Notes: a model not told the origin generated them from the letters alone. DNA of 64,000 bases from Varroa destructor (GCF_002443255.2 NW_019211457.1:36958105-37022104), one strand, 5' to 3'; shown: positions 25,179-37,255, numbered from the stretch's first letter. Numbers and translations are program-made.

Positions 25179-25442
25179 GAATTTCTTAAATCATTTTATT
25201 CTGCTTCCCTCGTTGACTTAGGCCCATCTAGAGAGGACCGGGTTTCTGGAAGCCTTCATCTAACAAATCCACATTCAGATGCTTTATCGAGATTATTTGC
25301 CTCCTGCCGATGCGACGAGACTAGTACTATTCTAGATACAAAAGGAATTCAAGATAGTTTTAGTTACCCTGCACCGCGTCCCCTTAATCACCTATTATTT
25401 GTGAAAGGACTCGACGTTGGTAGATTATGTTGCGGAATATAG
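25179..25442 (+). mobile_element. Ty3/gypsy-like retroelement scrap (end of RNase H)
   Basis: A frame without stops over 87 codons contains NPHSDALSRLF, with DALSRL at 25278-25295. DALSRL at the end of RNase H is a hallmark of Ty3/gypsy polyproteins. There is no start codon in it, as expected of an internal polyprotein piece. A possible RNase H start (DTSG, then IGGFG in another frame) lies about 510 bases upstream, further than usual. No reverse transcriptase, integrase or LTR was recognised. It is a short, broken remnant, and the surrounding residues are only weakly family-like. Confidence 0.45.
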
Positions 25443-28400
25443 ACGTCGCCTAAATGTATTTTCAGGTGCATGGTAATTTTTGTCCTGCAACTAAATGCGG
25501 ATAGTCAAAACCATTCGTTAGGATATTTGTGAACGGTTCAGATCGTCGAAGCGTAGGCTGTAAGGTAAAACAAGATAAACCACCATCATGACCATCGTTA
25601 CATTGTTAGAAACGCGTCTGTATGTGCCATGGAGACGCAGACAGAAGATGGGTGGGAGAGCTGATATATAAACATGAACGGACCAACAATGCGGTCACCC
25701 AGAGGATATGCGAGTATTCTTGAGGGCACTTTGCTTACCTTAAGTATTCGACGGGTACTTGTTGCTCTTATATCATCCTGTATCGTTCTAACGTGTGCCC
25801 GATCCGTACTTATACAATCATATTATAAACAATGACACAGAACAGATCGACATTTTGTGCATTACGTAGAATAATCAATACATTGTATAAGCATTTCGCA
25901 ACCTCTATGTGCCACAGTACCTAATAGCCCTTGTGAGGCTGCCTTTTGTTGTCCTGTTGTCATTGAAAAATGTTAAATTTTGTCTCGCGCTCAGCAAATA
26001 CCAGTTAACAGTATGTGAGATTTCCGTTACAACGATTACGATATCCAGAACGATCCAATGTCTCTATTGTCCATCTAATGTCTCAGAGGCTGTGAAGTGT
26101 TAGTGTTGATCCTATAGAAAGCAATCGTATTTAAAAATAGTAGAAGTATTCTTGCAAGCGGTTAACAAAGTCCTTCTATGGCACTTGTAACGATTGTGCT
26201 GATTTAAGCGTCGTTTCTACGCCCTAAATCTAAACTCGACTGTTAGGACAAGATTAAATTTTCCTACCTCTCGTTGTATAAGTCATCTATTAAATGGCTT
26301 TTATGAAAATACTTACGCATATCATTTTTACACTAACTTCACTCTCTACGTAAAAGGTTTTTCCCGCATTACGACACTGCTGTACAGTTGGATTTATCGA
26401 AGCAGAATTTAAATGACTAACTTATATGAAGGTGGTATGGTTAAAACTTATTTGAATATTTTTCTTAGAGTTATATCAAACACCGAGAAGGTTGTCGCTA
26501 GCATCAACGCAATCATCTACCGGCCCGCTACCGAGACTGGCTGCATGAATATATACGAGATCCGGATACAGAGCTTCAGCTCCTGCGAAATACGGACCAG
26601 ATCCATAGCGTACGCAGACATCTGCAATCATAACAGCGAACATCCAGCGTTTTGTTAAACGATTATTTCGACAATTGGCACATAATTTTATTGAGTTTTT
26701 CCTTTTACTCGACCTCATGTGCTTGAACCCAGCACAAAAGGAAGCACATACTTGATAAATCCTGACGACTTTAGTCAAGCCATTATTCTCAAGTATTTCA
26801 ACCGCTTAGGGGCTCAATTTCGTTAGGTAACGTTCGAGTTTGATTAGAAGCGCGAATTAACACGACACAAAGTCCAGTTTTCAAAGCTGGTTGTCTTTCT
26901 TTGCCGTTTGTACCGTTGTAGTGGACACAAGTCGATAGCATCCTCAGTGAATATCAACGAAGTACGGAAGTAATTACGCATCCGCCGTCACATCATAATG
27001 AACTTACCGTGTTCCCTTATATGTCCTGCTGAAGTCCTCTTCCTTTATTCGTCAGTGGTCTGTCTGTCCGTCCCACTTTTGGCACACGACCAAACTTATT
27101 CTCGCTGGATTTAAATAGACATATATACTCGCAATAGTATAGTGAAATGTGGCTAAATATTTTCGGTCTACGTTACGTAAGGTCGGTACGAAAGTGGGTA
27201 CGATCGCGTGCCGGGAGGGGTCATAGCAAACCAGGGGAGAAGGCAATTTGTTGTCACCGATATTTTGTGCTGATTTCCGCTTCTCCCTTGCCTGCGTCTG
27301 GCTGCTTGTCGCTTGCGCGGCGTCCTCGGTCCGAAGTTAAGGCATGTCGGTCTCTATCAGGCCTGCAGTAACAGGCAGTTTCACTGCTACTACTACAACA
27401 ACGACTGCGAACATTCCGCCCATCCTCGAAGAGCTCTCGCCTATCTACAGAGTGGATGGCCCATCTGCTCTTCTGTGTTTCAGCAGTTTTTTACCCTGAG
27501 TGGAAACGGAAAAAGGAAAACTCAGACAGCGGCACCTGATGTATAACCGTAAATAGGTGTTTCCCACCAGAAGTAATTCGCTATCCACACGAGTCATCAG
27601 TAGGAAATTTTTCAGTAACGAAATGCAAGGCAAGGAAAGGGCTTGTCGCTCTTTAAAGATCGCGTGGGCCAGAGCGAGGCTTGCATAGGGCGTCTCGTGT
27701 GGAGCCGACTTTTGACTCGACTAATGAGAATAACAAGCTACCCTTGTGGGGGGCGAACGAAGAAAGAGCAGGATTTACCTGGTCGGATTAAGTGAGCTGG
27801 AAATATTTTGTTTCTGGTATTCTCCTATTATACACCATAGGTGCGGCGAGGAGCTGTGACAGGGATGATGAGCGCGTAATAGGCACACGTATCATACAGA
27901 AATGCAAACCAGAAGTCAACCCGAAATAAGATCATTTCAAATTTAGATTCGTGGGATTTGCTATCATTCGACGAGAGAACTTTAGAACACAAACAAGAAA
28001 GCTGTATGATGGGCGCAGCTTCAAAAGCATTATACACTTTAATGCAGTCATACCAAAATGTCCTCAAACTTGCCTAAAGAATAAGTGTCTAAGTGTCTCG
28101 CCATAAGCAGTTGAAGTTCGCAAATAAAAGATACCCCGGCAAACACTGCTTATTGAAGTTCTGTTTAGAATAAATTTAACGACGTTACATCTTAATCGCA
28201 GGAAATCCTTGAAGATATTATGTAGTGACTAGCTGTCCAAGGTCACAGGGAGAGATGAATCAGCATTTACTGTAAATATATAGGTACGAGAATTCACGAG
28301 ATGCGTAGCCTTGTCAAGAATTAAAGGACTCGACCTAAATTTAAACTTATCTTAACAGATAGCTAGCCTAACGAAAAATTTACCCTGTTCGACCTATCTT

Positions 28401-28889
28401 TAAGCCCATTGTTCTGAATCTATGGCCCGGGTATCGCATGCAAAAAATTTCAGTCGATGGTTATTACAAGGCCCAACAAAGGACTTTATTCACGACGCTC
28501 TCACATGTATTAGAATTAGGCTAGGTACTCTTCCGAGGAAGATGACAATAAATAAACGAGCATAGGATTAACCAAATAAAATTTAAAGTTTTCACTTGAC
28601 AAAGAATTTACATCATAAGTTTCAAGCACATACTACGATGAATTGTTGATAAATAAATGAAATGTTGATATATAGCATATCAGTATAATGTGTAGGAAAG
28701 CGATGTCCGTTCGCAGCACGGCGCGAAACACAAGAGACCTTCCTTTTTCCTATATTTCCCTTGTTCGGCCTACGCATATCTAAACTTTAAATTTTGTTGC
28801 AGCCAAAAACAGCCCTGTTACCTGAGAGCCTCACTTTATCAAGGCTATTCCGCGCATTAAGTTCTTCATTTACCTTGTTTCAAAAATAG
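25443..28889. other. non-coding stretch
   Basis: No recognised gene. On the minus strand an open frame from an ATG at about 26655 down to 26476 has coding-like composition (CVRYGSGPYFAGAEALYPDL) and a possible acceptor inside it (TGATTGCAG), but no partner exon. 27180-27560 is somewhat richer in G+C. Confidence 0.4.
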
Positions 28890-28985
28890 GTTCCAAAAAC
28901 TTCAACAAGGCCTGACAAGATCGACTTGAAACGTTCGATCGGGAAGGCACTTCAGTTGTTACACGAACTGCGGTCTCAAGAGTGA
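28890..28985 (+). CDS. candidate short exon, unidentified
   Basis: An acceptor (TTTCAAAAATAG) precedes 31 codons and a TGA, reading VPKTSTRPDKIDLKRSIGKA and then LQLLHELRSQE. It would form a basic amphipathic helix. The last bases also contain a donor (AGA followed by GTGAGC at 28982), so it could be an internal exon instead of a terminal one. No neighbour in matching phase was found. Confidence 0.2.
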   Translation, partial: VPKTSTRPDKIDLKRSIGKALQLLHELRSQE

Positions 28986-29716
28986 GCATTTACTTCGGTC
29001 AGTTTGCGTTCGACCAGGATTTTCCTGACGGCCATAGAAAAGACTGTTGGGCTTAAGACGACGCAAATCTTGTGTATTTACTAACGTTCATCTCGTTGCG
29101 TCCTTCAGCTTCAATTCAACTACGGCAGGATCCGTCTCGGTGATTTGCTATGGGATGGCCAGTTCAAATATACGGTTGCTCTGTGACCGACTAGGATGAA
29201 TGATAATCACCTGCTATAAACTAGTGTATGTATAGCCATTTAGATTTGATATGCGCATCTATATAGCCCTTAACTGTTCCTGAACGATTTCTTCCGTATT
29301 CTATTGTGCAATGCTCGACCTCACTGCTTCATAGTTCGAAGTCCATAATTTTTTCTCACGCCTTTCTAAAGTTTTGTTCTACTTAAATGACTGTGAAGTG
29401 CAACCATTTGTTTTTAAGTTGATGCAATTGAAAGCTGATTTTGGGATGTACAAACTGCCGAAGAGCCTCAACTAGCGATGATGAAATATCTGATATAAAG
29501 CAGATAATAGATCATAAAGTCAAATAGCCAGAGGTCGTCACAATCGCAGTTGATAACGTAGAAACTTGGGCGTATTTAGATTGCTTTAAGAGTTTTAAAG
29601 ACTACCTGTTCTCTTTCAATTCCGTTGACATATCCTATTCTTATTGGTATTGCCTGTGTACTTCAACTGGAGTTTCGCGAGAAGAAAGGGCCTCTAAATG
29701 ACTTTATGAGGTTTGC

Positions 29717-29839
29717 ATGTACTATAAGTTAAAATGCGAACGTCAGCTCGAAATGAATATGTTTGATAATGAGGACGTGCTCTTATTGGAAGCAAATGGT
29801 GCAGACGACCATTTTATAGAATTACCCCAATTGCACTAA
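29717..29839 (+). CDS. candidate small ORF, acidic 40-residue product
   Basis: From an ATG at 29717 to TAA at 29839. The product begins MYYKLKCERQLEMN and continues MFDNEDVLLLEANGADDHF. The acidic second half is more coding-like than nearby frames. No splice partner or family was recognised. It could equally be chance or the remnant of a transposon gene. Confidence 0.2.
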   Translation: MYYKLKCERQLEMNMFDNEDVLLLEANGADDHFIELPQLH

Positions 29840-30158
29840 GGGCAAATAACGTACTTTGTTCTTCCGTACTCTACGCAGCTAAGGCGGTAGAGTAACAATC
29901 GTGTTATTTTTCATTGCTTTTACTAGTTACTAGTTATCGTTATAAGTGATTAGTGTCACAGAAATATTAAGTACGATGCCGAGAAACTACATGTTTGTGG
30001 TATAGTAGACTACTACTGTGATAGACAAAAGGTAACGTGTTTCAGAAGAAACCAGAAATTTTACATATTTACCTTTTCCACGACTAAAAGTGTATTTGAC
30101 CTGGTAAATTCATTACATACGTCTATGAGCCTTTTTTGTCAAAAAATTGAGAGAGATC

Positions 30159-30212
30159 CAAATGCCGCTTACAAAAAGGGCGGGAAAATGCCCTTTTTGT
30201 AAGTGGCATTTG
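30159..30212. repeat. long near-perfect hairpin (23-bp stem, 8-base loop)
   Basis: Arms 30159-30181 and 30190-30212 are reverse complements apart from one position, which can pair as G-U in RNA. Stem core: ATGCCGCTTAC / GTAAGTGGCAT, plus A5/T5 runs and GGGC/GCCC at the loop. A stem this long with so short a loop is not expected by chance in 64 kb. Flanks do not extend the pairing, so the total is about 54 bases. It could be a small-RNA precursor, a miniature transposon end or a cruciform. Confidence 0.9.
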
Positions 30213-33160
30213 CGGCAAAATGGCAGATTGCGAACGCCTGTAAAATATCGCCGTGGGTTTATAGATTATCGAAAGCGGGGAAAATGTCAATAAGCCTGGT
30301 AAAGAGCAGAGTGACTTGACAATTGTTAGGTTAAAACTTCTCGTAGCTGCGCACAAATTTTGTATTGTAAATGAAAGATTCACCTTACTAATACAGCGTG
30401 AGAATTTTCGAACAAAGCTGTATATTAGAATCATTATAAGCCAGGAACTTGAATTTAAAGTTTCAATACCACCAAGGTTCCGAGCTTAGTGAGTACTATT
30501 TAGACAGAATTTCCAAGATTGAACCTATATGTAATAGCTCAATGCTTCATGAACTTATTTAGAAAGTAAATTAACCAGCTTTTTTTTTCTACCACAGCTT
30601 CGATTGAACTAAAGCGATATCTTCAAAGGCAAACGGAAAGCAAAAAACGTTTCATAGAAGTGATTAAGTTCTATTACATGAGATGGGTATTTTACAGAAT
30701 AACTGAAACATCCAAGTAGCCTCAGAATATGATATATATATATAGTGTAAAGTTAAGCATAGTTCTGAGGTAACGACGGCACTTACCATGCCAGACTCAT
30801 GCTTACTCGAGTGTGCTCGAGATGTCTCTTGGCGGCGCGCATGTTAAAAAAAAAACTCGTAGATATGCCAATAATTGAGTGACTCGAAAGGCAGATTTGG
30901 AGTTACGCCAGACGAACCGTGGTATTCGAACTGTCTGATTTGCTAGTAAGTTCGTTGTCGTAAAACATCGTAAGCGTAGGAAAAAATACTCCGTTTTGTT
31001 ACCCATCCGCTTCCCCGCATGAAATCAGCACTGACCAATATGGCCATATGGTCCTTTGTGGAGCTCCATTTATCAATGGCAAACATTTCTAGTTTCACTA
31101 ACAATGTCACAATGGATCAATCATGACGAGCTAGTAGATGAGAGTTTGATGAACATACGGCCGCCCTTACCGGTAGATTCGTTCTAGACCATTTTCGTAT
31201 GATAACGTAATTCCAGCCGTAAAAAATAATAGCAACGCGACCGATCCGCGAAATCCCTATTTGTATATATAAAACTGATTCGGCTAAATTTATATACGCC
31301 CAGTCTACATACAGTTTTACAGAATAGTTTTCTGATACGAACGAGCTTGATTCGGGTTGCATTAAACTAAAGAACCTACAATATGTCGCTGCAATGGTCC
31401 TAAAGTCAGCTTTGAGCATCTCGTTCTCCCGAAGTGTAGAAATATTCTGACATTTCCGTTCCCACGTCGTGATTATTTCGCCGTCTCAGACTGATACCTA
31501 ATTAGTGTCACGCTCAATGTAGCGGCTGCTCATTGCCACCTATTGAGGTGGCAGGTTGTTATTTTTTTATCAGGTAATTTTATTATCGCGTCGTAATTAT
31601 CCAGTTAATTATCCTTGCTAGAGATATTGAACGCCATTATTTCACTGTATATATATATATATATATTTTATCGATAGCTTAGAACTAACCACGGCTTTAA
31701 AATTATCAATATAAATAAAGCGGAACATTTTTTCCGCTTGCTCATCTAGAACTGCTTCAATCTTTGACTTCCCCTAACATAGGCTACGTACACTTTTAGA
31801 GTCATTTTCGATACCCCAATGGAACGTTGTCGTAGTCTCAATAGTTTGTTGCACTTACCTTGCTTCTTCATGTCAATTAATGCTACCCCCTCCCCCCGCC
31901 GTCTCCCAAGCAAAACTTTACGTTCAACCGACGATTATGAGCCATACGTATTGGGGTCAAACCAACTGTTTTAAAAATGATCGAAATGAACATTTAGAGT
32001 AAGGAAATTACCCCGTGGTCAAGGTACTTAATTAACCTCCAACAGTTTTGCCAAAATGTATGTGTATGAACAGTGATAATACGTAACGCTGCAGTTTATC
32101 ATCCAGAAACTTCCCGATATAGGTATTTTACCAATTATAATATATGAGTTCATCATCAGTTTTTCAGCAAAAACCATCACGAAATATTGAAAATTATTCT
32201 TAAGATCTAATGTGTATTTTGTATATATATACCTTTAAGAGATTATCAACATTTACCAAACTCGAGTTTGGCCAGATTAAGATGAAGTGCTCCAGGAAAG
32301 ATTAATCATCCAATCGGCTTCATCGTACACGCAGCTTTCACCAGGACGAAAACCTACCGATCCAATAAAATAATTTCCGACCTTCAATTCGGGCTCGCTA
32401 TGGGTCATCGGCCGTCTGAAGTTATGCTTAACTGATTAAGTAATGGTGACAGATGGTCATAGAGTTTAATAGATGAGATGGTACATACATAAACACACAT
32501 ACAAGTACATCATAAACATACATAAACAGGTAGATAGATAGTAAGACAAGCCTGTCGATGTCGAGATTTGAGGAGAAAAGATCAAGCAGTAACGACAATA
32601 ATATTATTGTAGGTGTACTTCACCGAGCATCGTATACAATAACAGATGCATGTTCCTTATTTTACAGTGGTCTAGTCTGGTAGCTATACGCCTCACAGAG
32701 CGCCTACAGAATGACGAGCACGCGGCTGCAGGCCTCACCACAGAAATCACTGACAAGCGAATAAAAACGTTCTTCCTGGCCGTAAGGCGTGCCTGCCTGT
32801 CTGCCTGCCTGCCAGCTCCGAAACTGACATCGCTCTCAACGTAACTGTCCTCTTATTGAACATAGTCGTCTTTTATCCAGGCGACGTGCCTGTTCACAAT
32901 CGTTGTCTCTCCTCATTAGTTTAGCTTAAGCTGGTGGTTGACGTGGAGTGGTATTTCTAACCGCTGCGGTTCACTATGTAGTTCTCTTGCCGGTTCTTTT
33001 TCCCCACATTGCGCCTCTGCGTCACCTCGTCCATTTGCGCAACGATTCTACAATTATATCTCCGTCTTTACTCAAGAGATGCTAGACCAACGAAAGCCGG
33101 ACGGACGGACAGACAGACAGGCAGAGACGTTGAGCGCATAAAAAAGCGTGAATGCGTAAA
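30213..33160. other. non-coding stretch rising into a GC- and repeat-rich island
   Basis: AT-rich to about 32.6 kb with short TA tracts (around 31653-31670) and ACAT-type repeats (around 32490-32540). Beyond 32.6 kb G+C and CpG rise and simple repeats of GCCT, GGAC and GACA type appear, consistent with promoter-proximal DNA. No gene is supported. Confidence 0.4.
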
Positions 33161-33164
33161 TGAG

Positions 33165-33194
33165 AGGAGGAGGAGGAGGAGGAGGAGGAGGAGG
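33165..33194. repeat. (AGG)10 microsatellite
   Basis: Ten AGG units. Open frames across it (poly-Arg or poly-Leu) are artefacts. Confidence 0.97.
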
Positions 33195-33626
33195 ACGAGA
33201 AATATGGGTACCTGGCTTAGAAGAGCAGAGGAGGCTGAAAGGGACTTAGAAATGAATGACTGAAGCGTCGTCCGCATTCATTTCCAGCATAGTTCAGGAA
33301 ATTGCTGCTTTCCTGATACAGTTTTAGGCTGCAATGCTAGTGCCATTGCTGTGGTAAGTGTTCTTCTCCAAGCCATTTCCATACGAAGCGGTACGTATGA
33401 ACGGGCTGGCTGATGCGCCGTGCTGACGCTGCCGTTAACGTTGTCGTGTTTAGCCAGATCTTTATCGCACCGGCTGCATCAGCAATAGAATGAGCTCGCG
33501 ACAACAGCGGCGGCAGAAAAGCACTCGAAATCACTGCCGGTGGGTCAGGTCGTCCTAAAAAGCGAAGGATGTTCGTTGCCGAGCACCGGGGGATAAAAAC
33601 GTTTGTGTGAGGAGAAGGGGAGGAAA

Positions 33627-33653
33627 AGGAGGAGGAGGAGGAGGAGGAGGAGG
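33627..33653. repeat. (AGG)9 microsatellite running into CGG
   Basis: Nine AGG units that pass directly into GGC repeats and a GC hairpin at the ATG at 33661. Confidence 0.97.
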
Positions 33654-33672
33654 CGGCGGCATGGCCGCCGCC
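33652..33672. promoter_or_regulatory. GC-only hairpin holding an ATG in its loop
   Basis: GGCGGCGGC (33652-33660) and GCCGCCGCC (33664-33672) form a perfect 9-bp stem whose three-base loop is the ATG of the candidate start exon at 33661. In an mRNA such a structure would be expected to slow initiation at this ATG; that consequence is inference. Confidence 0.6.
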
Positions 33673-34285
33673 GGCGGTCAGTGCGTTACAGCCAACTGTG
33701 AGGATAGCTTGCGACAGTAGAACCGATGAGTAACCACAACTGGAGATAATGGTGATGGTACTGATTGTAGAAGAGTGAAGGCGGTTGTAGTCGTTGTTAG
33801 GCGTAACCGGCTGGCACTGCTCCCCGATCTAAACACAGACTTCAACAAGCTATCTGTCAGGTGAGCTGACCGAAAACAGACAAAGAGAGACGACCGACCA
33901 TCCGGAGACAAGAGCCCGGTCCACTACGAATGAAGTGATATACTAAAAAAAAAAACAAAAAAAAAAATAGTTTCTCTCCTTCTAAGTGTGCGTCGACCAA
34001 CGGTTTCTTGTCTCTCCAGCTGACGCTGCAGGACACTACTACACAGAGGAAGATAAAGAAGGACCTTACCTTCCTCAGTCGAGTGTTATTAGCGGAGACC
34101 AATGGCGAACCAAGGCTCACTGTCTCCTTTCCGGTCGACCAGGGAAGAAGAAGGAGCTGGCAGATAATCAGGAGAACAAAAACTCTCAAAGCAAAAGGCG
34201 ATCTAGCGACGTTGTCGCTTCTGTGGGAGAGCGTTCACTAAAGCAGTCAGCACAAAGCATCGAGCTGCCTTCGAACACGGAGTAA
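33661..34285 (+). CDS. candidate two-exon ORF of 100 residues (or upstream ORF)
   Basis: Exon 1 is 33661-33697, beginning at an ATG in strong context (GGCATGG) and reading MAAAGGQCVTAN, then a donor GTGAGG. Exon 2 starts at 34020 after an excellent pyrimidine-rich acceptor (TTTCTTGTCTCTCCAG) and stays open to TAA at 34285. Phase 1 matches across the 322-base intron. The product is hydrophilic and charged, with DAAGHYYTEEDKEGPYLPQS, a basic GKKKELAD stretch and SKRRSSDVV, and has no signal peptide or membrane segment. The family is not recognised. The stop is followed after 132 bases by another ATG at 34418 that runs into a donor, so this ORF may be a long upstream ORF in the leader of a larger gene. 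Confidence 0.35.
33945..33967. repeat. A-rich run
   Basis: An almost pure A run broken by one C, lying inside the intron of the candidate gene at 33661-34285. Confidence 0.9.
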
Positions 34286-34417
34286 ACAGATTGTCGGCAG
34301 CTATGGCCAGCTATCCGCTGCAGCTGCCATTGGACGATGATATAGCGAGTTGCTGCCTGCGCTAGGTACGCTCAGGTTAGCTTAACGCGAGCGACTGACC
34401 GACCCATCAATCAACCG

Positions 34418-34451
34418 ATGGATATTCTGCTGATTATCGCCGCTGCCAAGC
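34418..34451 (+). CDS. candidate first coding exon with hydrophobic start
   Basis: ATG in fair context (ACCGATGG) encodes MDILLIIAAAK plus one base and is cut by a textbook donor GTAAGTACAG. The sequence resembles the start of a signal peptide or membrane anchor. It lies at the end of a GC-rich island and could share exon 34020-34451 with the stop codon of the upstream ORF. The next exon must start in phase 1; none was assigned with confidence. Confidence 0.35.
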
Positions 34452-35136
34452 GTAAGTACAGTGTATTTTAACCATAGAATATCTAATAGAACGATATAAT
34501 GCCAGTAATAATTATAACAATTGTGTAATCATTATCCATTCACCCAACCAACGTAAGAGGTCTTGCACTTCGGGGTACTGTTCATATCTCGAATTTTCTT
34601 GATTCTTTCCAGGAAATAATTTTCCACAGGAAATCCACTTCTGACAATTTCGCAGGAGAGCAATTGTCATTAGCGTCTGTTGCAATGTCATCAGTGCCTA
34701 CACCAGCATTACCCACTCTCATATAAACATGCTTACTGGAGAGTAAATATGAATTCGATAAGTGGAGGGATGCATTTAGGTAACTTTTGGGGGCAAACTA
34801 TGAGGGAGGAGCAAACGTGGTGGTTCGTTCCGACTGGGATAGCTAGCTGCTGCTTCGGCCAGCGCTGTTTATCCCCTTTCCATTCTTTCGCGTACGCTTT
34901 TGCCCTCACCCACTCAGCCAGGACTTATTCACGTGCGTGAGCAAAGCTGCCCTATACCACTGAATGCTGCTCTATATGGAAAGCATTGGGAGCCCATTAC
35001 GGCTGTGAGGTACATTGCAAGAAGGTGCCGGCTGGTCTGCTGAGGCAGCAACCTCATCATCATCGTCGTAGTAGCAACCTATCGAAGCGCGCGGCGCAGA
35101 ACGCCCGCCTAATTTGCATCTCTGAGCCATAGTCCG

Positions 35137-35364
35137 ATGATGGCTCCCACTGCAATGAAACTATACCTCGCAGTGGCGAGTTCTGCCATAAATGTGTTTA
35201 TGCTTCTTAAATGTTTACGTCGAAAACAGCAAGGGGGAATCTCTCATGTTCCATTGCTTGGCCATGTCCTAAACATTTCGAGTAAATCTCCTTTTGCACC
35301 TAAGCCACTTTTCCATCTCAAAAAGTTGTCTCCCGAAAAAGTCACTAGAAAATTTGTCGGGTAG
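35137..35364 (+). CDS. candidate cytochrome-P450-like N-terminal fragment
   Basis: From two adjacent ATGs the frame gives a hydrophobic segment (MKLYLAVASSAINVFMLL), a basic stop-transfer stretch (KCLRRKQQ) and then ISHVPLLGHVLNISSKS. This order of anchor, basic patch and P-L-L-G-H is that of the N-terminus of microsomal P450s. The frame ends at a TAG after KFVG without an obvious splice donor, and none of the haem-binding parts was found. It could be a decayed gene fragment, a first exon with a missed donor, or chance similarity. Confidence 0.22.
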   Translation: MMAPTAMKLYLAVASSAINVFMLLKCLRRKQQGGISHVPLLGHVLNISSKSPFAPKPLFHLKKLSPEKVTRKFVG

Positions 35365-36023
35365 CAGCAGTGGCAACAAACATATAGAAGTTGTTTATGT
35401 TTATGACCGGGCCATTACCCGGTCACGAATGCGTTCGTCTGCGCCAGCCTAACGCCAGGACTCACCGCCGTTACTCTATATAGCTTACATTTGCTTGACT
35501 GAATTCTGCCGATATTCCTGCTCTATTTAGGAAACTATTTGAAATACCCATTTTAAACAGGCATATATACATAAACAATTCACCTCGTGTTCGTGTAATA
35601 ATACGTTGGCGATCGACTAGAAACTTTCACTATTTCTAACGGGAGGTTGTTCTCAGGCAGGCCAGTTTTTGTCGTATCAGCATAGAACAGTTGGTTACGT
35701 TGGTCCTAATGAAAATAATAGCTAGCCAATTGATTTCCCTCACTGCATGTACCTTTCACCTTGTCTTAAGGCCGTTCATACTTTAACTTTTCGCGAAAGT
35801 ATGGTAGTAACCTGTGATTAGTATTACAGAACAATGTCGGAACGACATTGTGCGTCTACTATAAAGCTACTCTGCTAGGATATAGCAAACTATACAGCCA
35901 AGCCACTGTTTCTGTTACATTTTTTCGATGTTCAGGTCCTTAGAGGGAGATGATCATCTGATCGGTCAATGAGGGATTGTATTAGTGATAATACATTACC
36001 GGGTTAGATTCAGGATTAGCAGG

Positions 36024-36042
36024 TTTTTTTTTTTTTTTTTTT
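36024..36042. repeat. T19 homopolymer
   Basis: Nineteen consecutive T residues. Confidence 0.95.
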
Positions 36043-37255
36043 CTGCCGATCATGAGAATTTCTAACGACACTTTTCAAGACCAGTTGAAAAATTAGCGGA
36101 AAGCTCTAATTTAATTATCTCACTGCACAAGACGCCTTTGTATTTATTTATTTAAACTATTTTCCAACGTACAGTTCTTCCGTAAAAACCACCCCAGCGA
36201 TGGTTAACTAATAGGCACGCTTTGCAAGTGAGTACAAATTAATACCATTAATACAAATTCAATACCGGTGCTATATAAGACGTCACGTTCACTGCAATCC
36301 GCTGGTTTCATGATATCCTTTTCCGAGTCTTCTAAGCTTCATTGTGTTTGATAACTCGAATGTCTACAAATACATATGTTCTTCCTATTTAACTTTCTGT
36401 ATTTTCTGTTTTACCAGCCGCATCGCAATGTATCAGAAAAGCTGCAGAATAGGACACCATCAGCATATTTTAATGTTTGTTTCATTAAAAAAAAATAATG
36501 AAAATAAGAATAGCGCTCACCGCTACAACTGATACGGAGAATACGCATATAGAGGCACAAGCGGGCAGTGACGAGTTGTGATTTGTGACTGGTGTTAGCA
36601 TTTGTTGATTCGGCGATGACCACGAACAGAAGGAGGGGGAAGGGAAGACGATTCTCCCTAACGTTGGTCGCTTCCATTTTGCGAACAGAATTTCTTGATG
36701 CAAAAAAGATGGCTCATATATATACTCGAACATACACAGAGATCACAAACGTCTGTATAGAGCAATTACTATCAGCGCCATTTGGTCAGACACAGCTAGT
36801 ACTCGAACTCATCTTGGGTGCCTTCGTCTTGCTGCAGCGCGGTGAAATTTCAATTCAATCCTATTTTTTTTTCCGTCCATTTCTTCTTCGCATCCTATCC
36901 TATTCCCATCTTCTTTCCCCGATCGTCGTGCGATATCAAGCAAACCTCGTTTCTCCTAACTTCATTTTTGTGACTGTATGGGTGTGCGTGCCTACGTGCG
37001 TCTGTGTGTGTAATGTGTGACGTTTATGTGTACACTTTTTGCGTTAAAGATGCCTGTTGTATATTGAGAGGTTTATATGAGTTTGTCTGGTCGATTGAGT
37101 AGGAACGGCGGCAGCGACGCTATCCAATAAGATCGCGCGTATGGTCGTCGTCTAGTCGGCTTTTTTTCAACTTCAACCGCGGCGGCAACGGTTGCGGCTG
37201 CTGAGTCAGGCCACCGCTCGCCGTCCCCTCTGCTGCTGCCCGCGACGACGGCCGG

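Noticed and set aside
33009..33277. Open frames with poly-Arg or poly-Leu
   Set aside because: Translations of the (AGG)10 repeat on either strand.
33857..34189. Minus-strand frame with an apparent signal peptide
   Set aside because: It begins at TTG, contains poly-Phe from an A-run, and lies opposite the better supported spliced plus-strand ORF.
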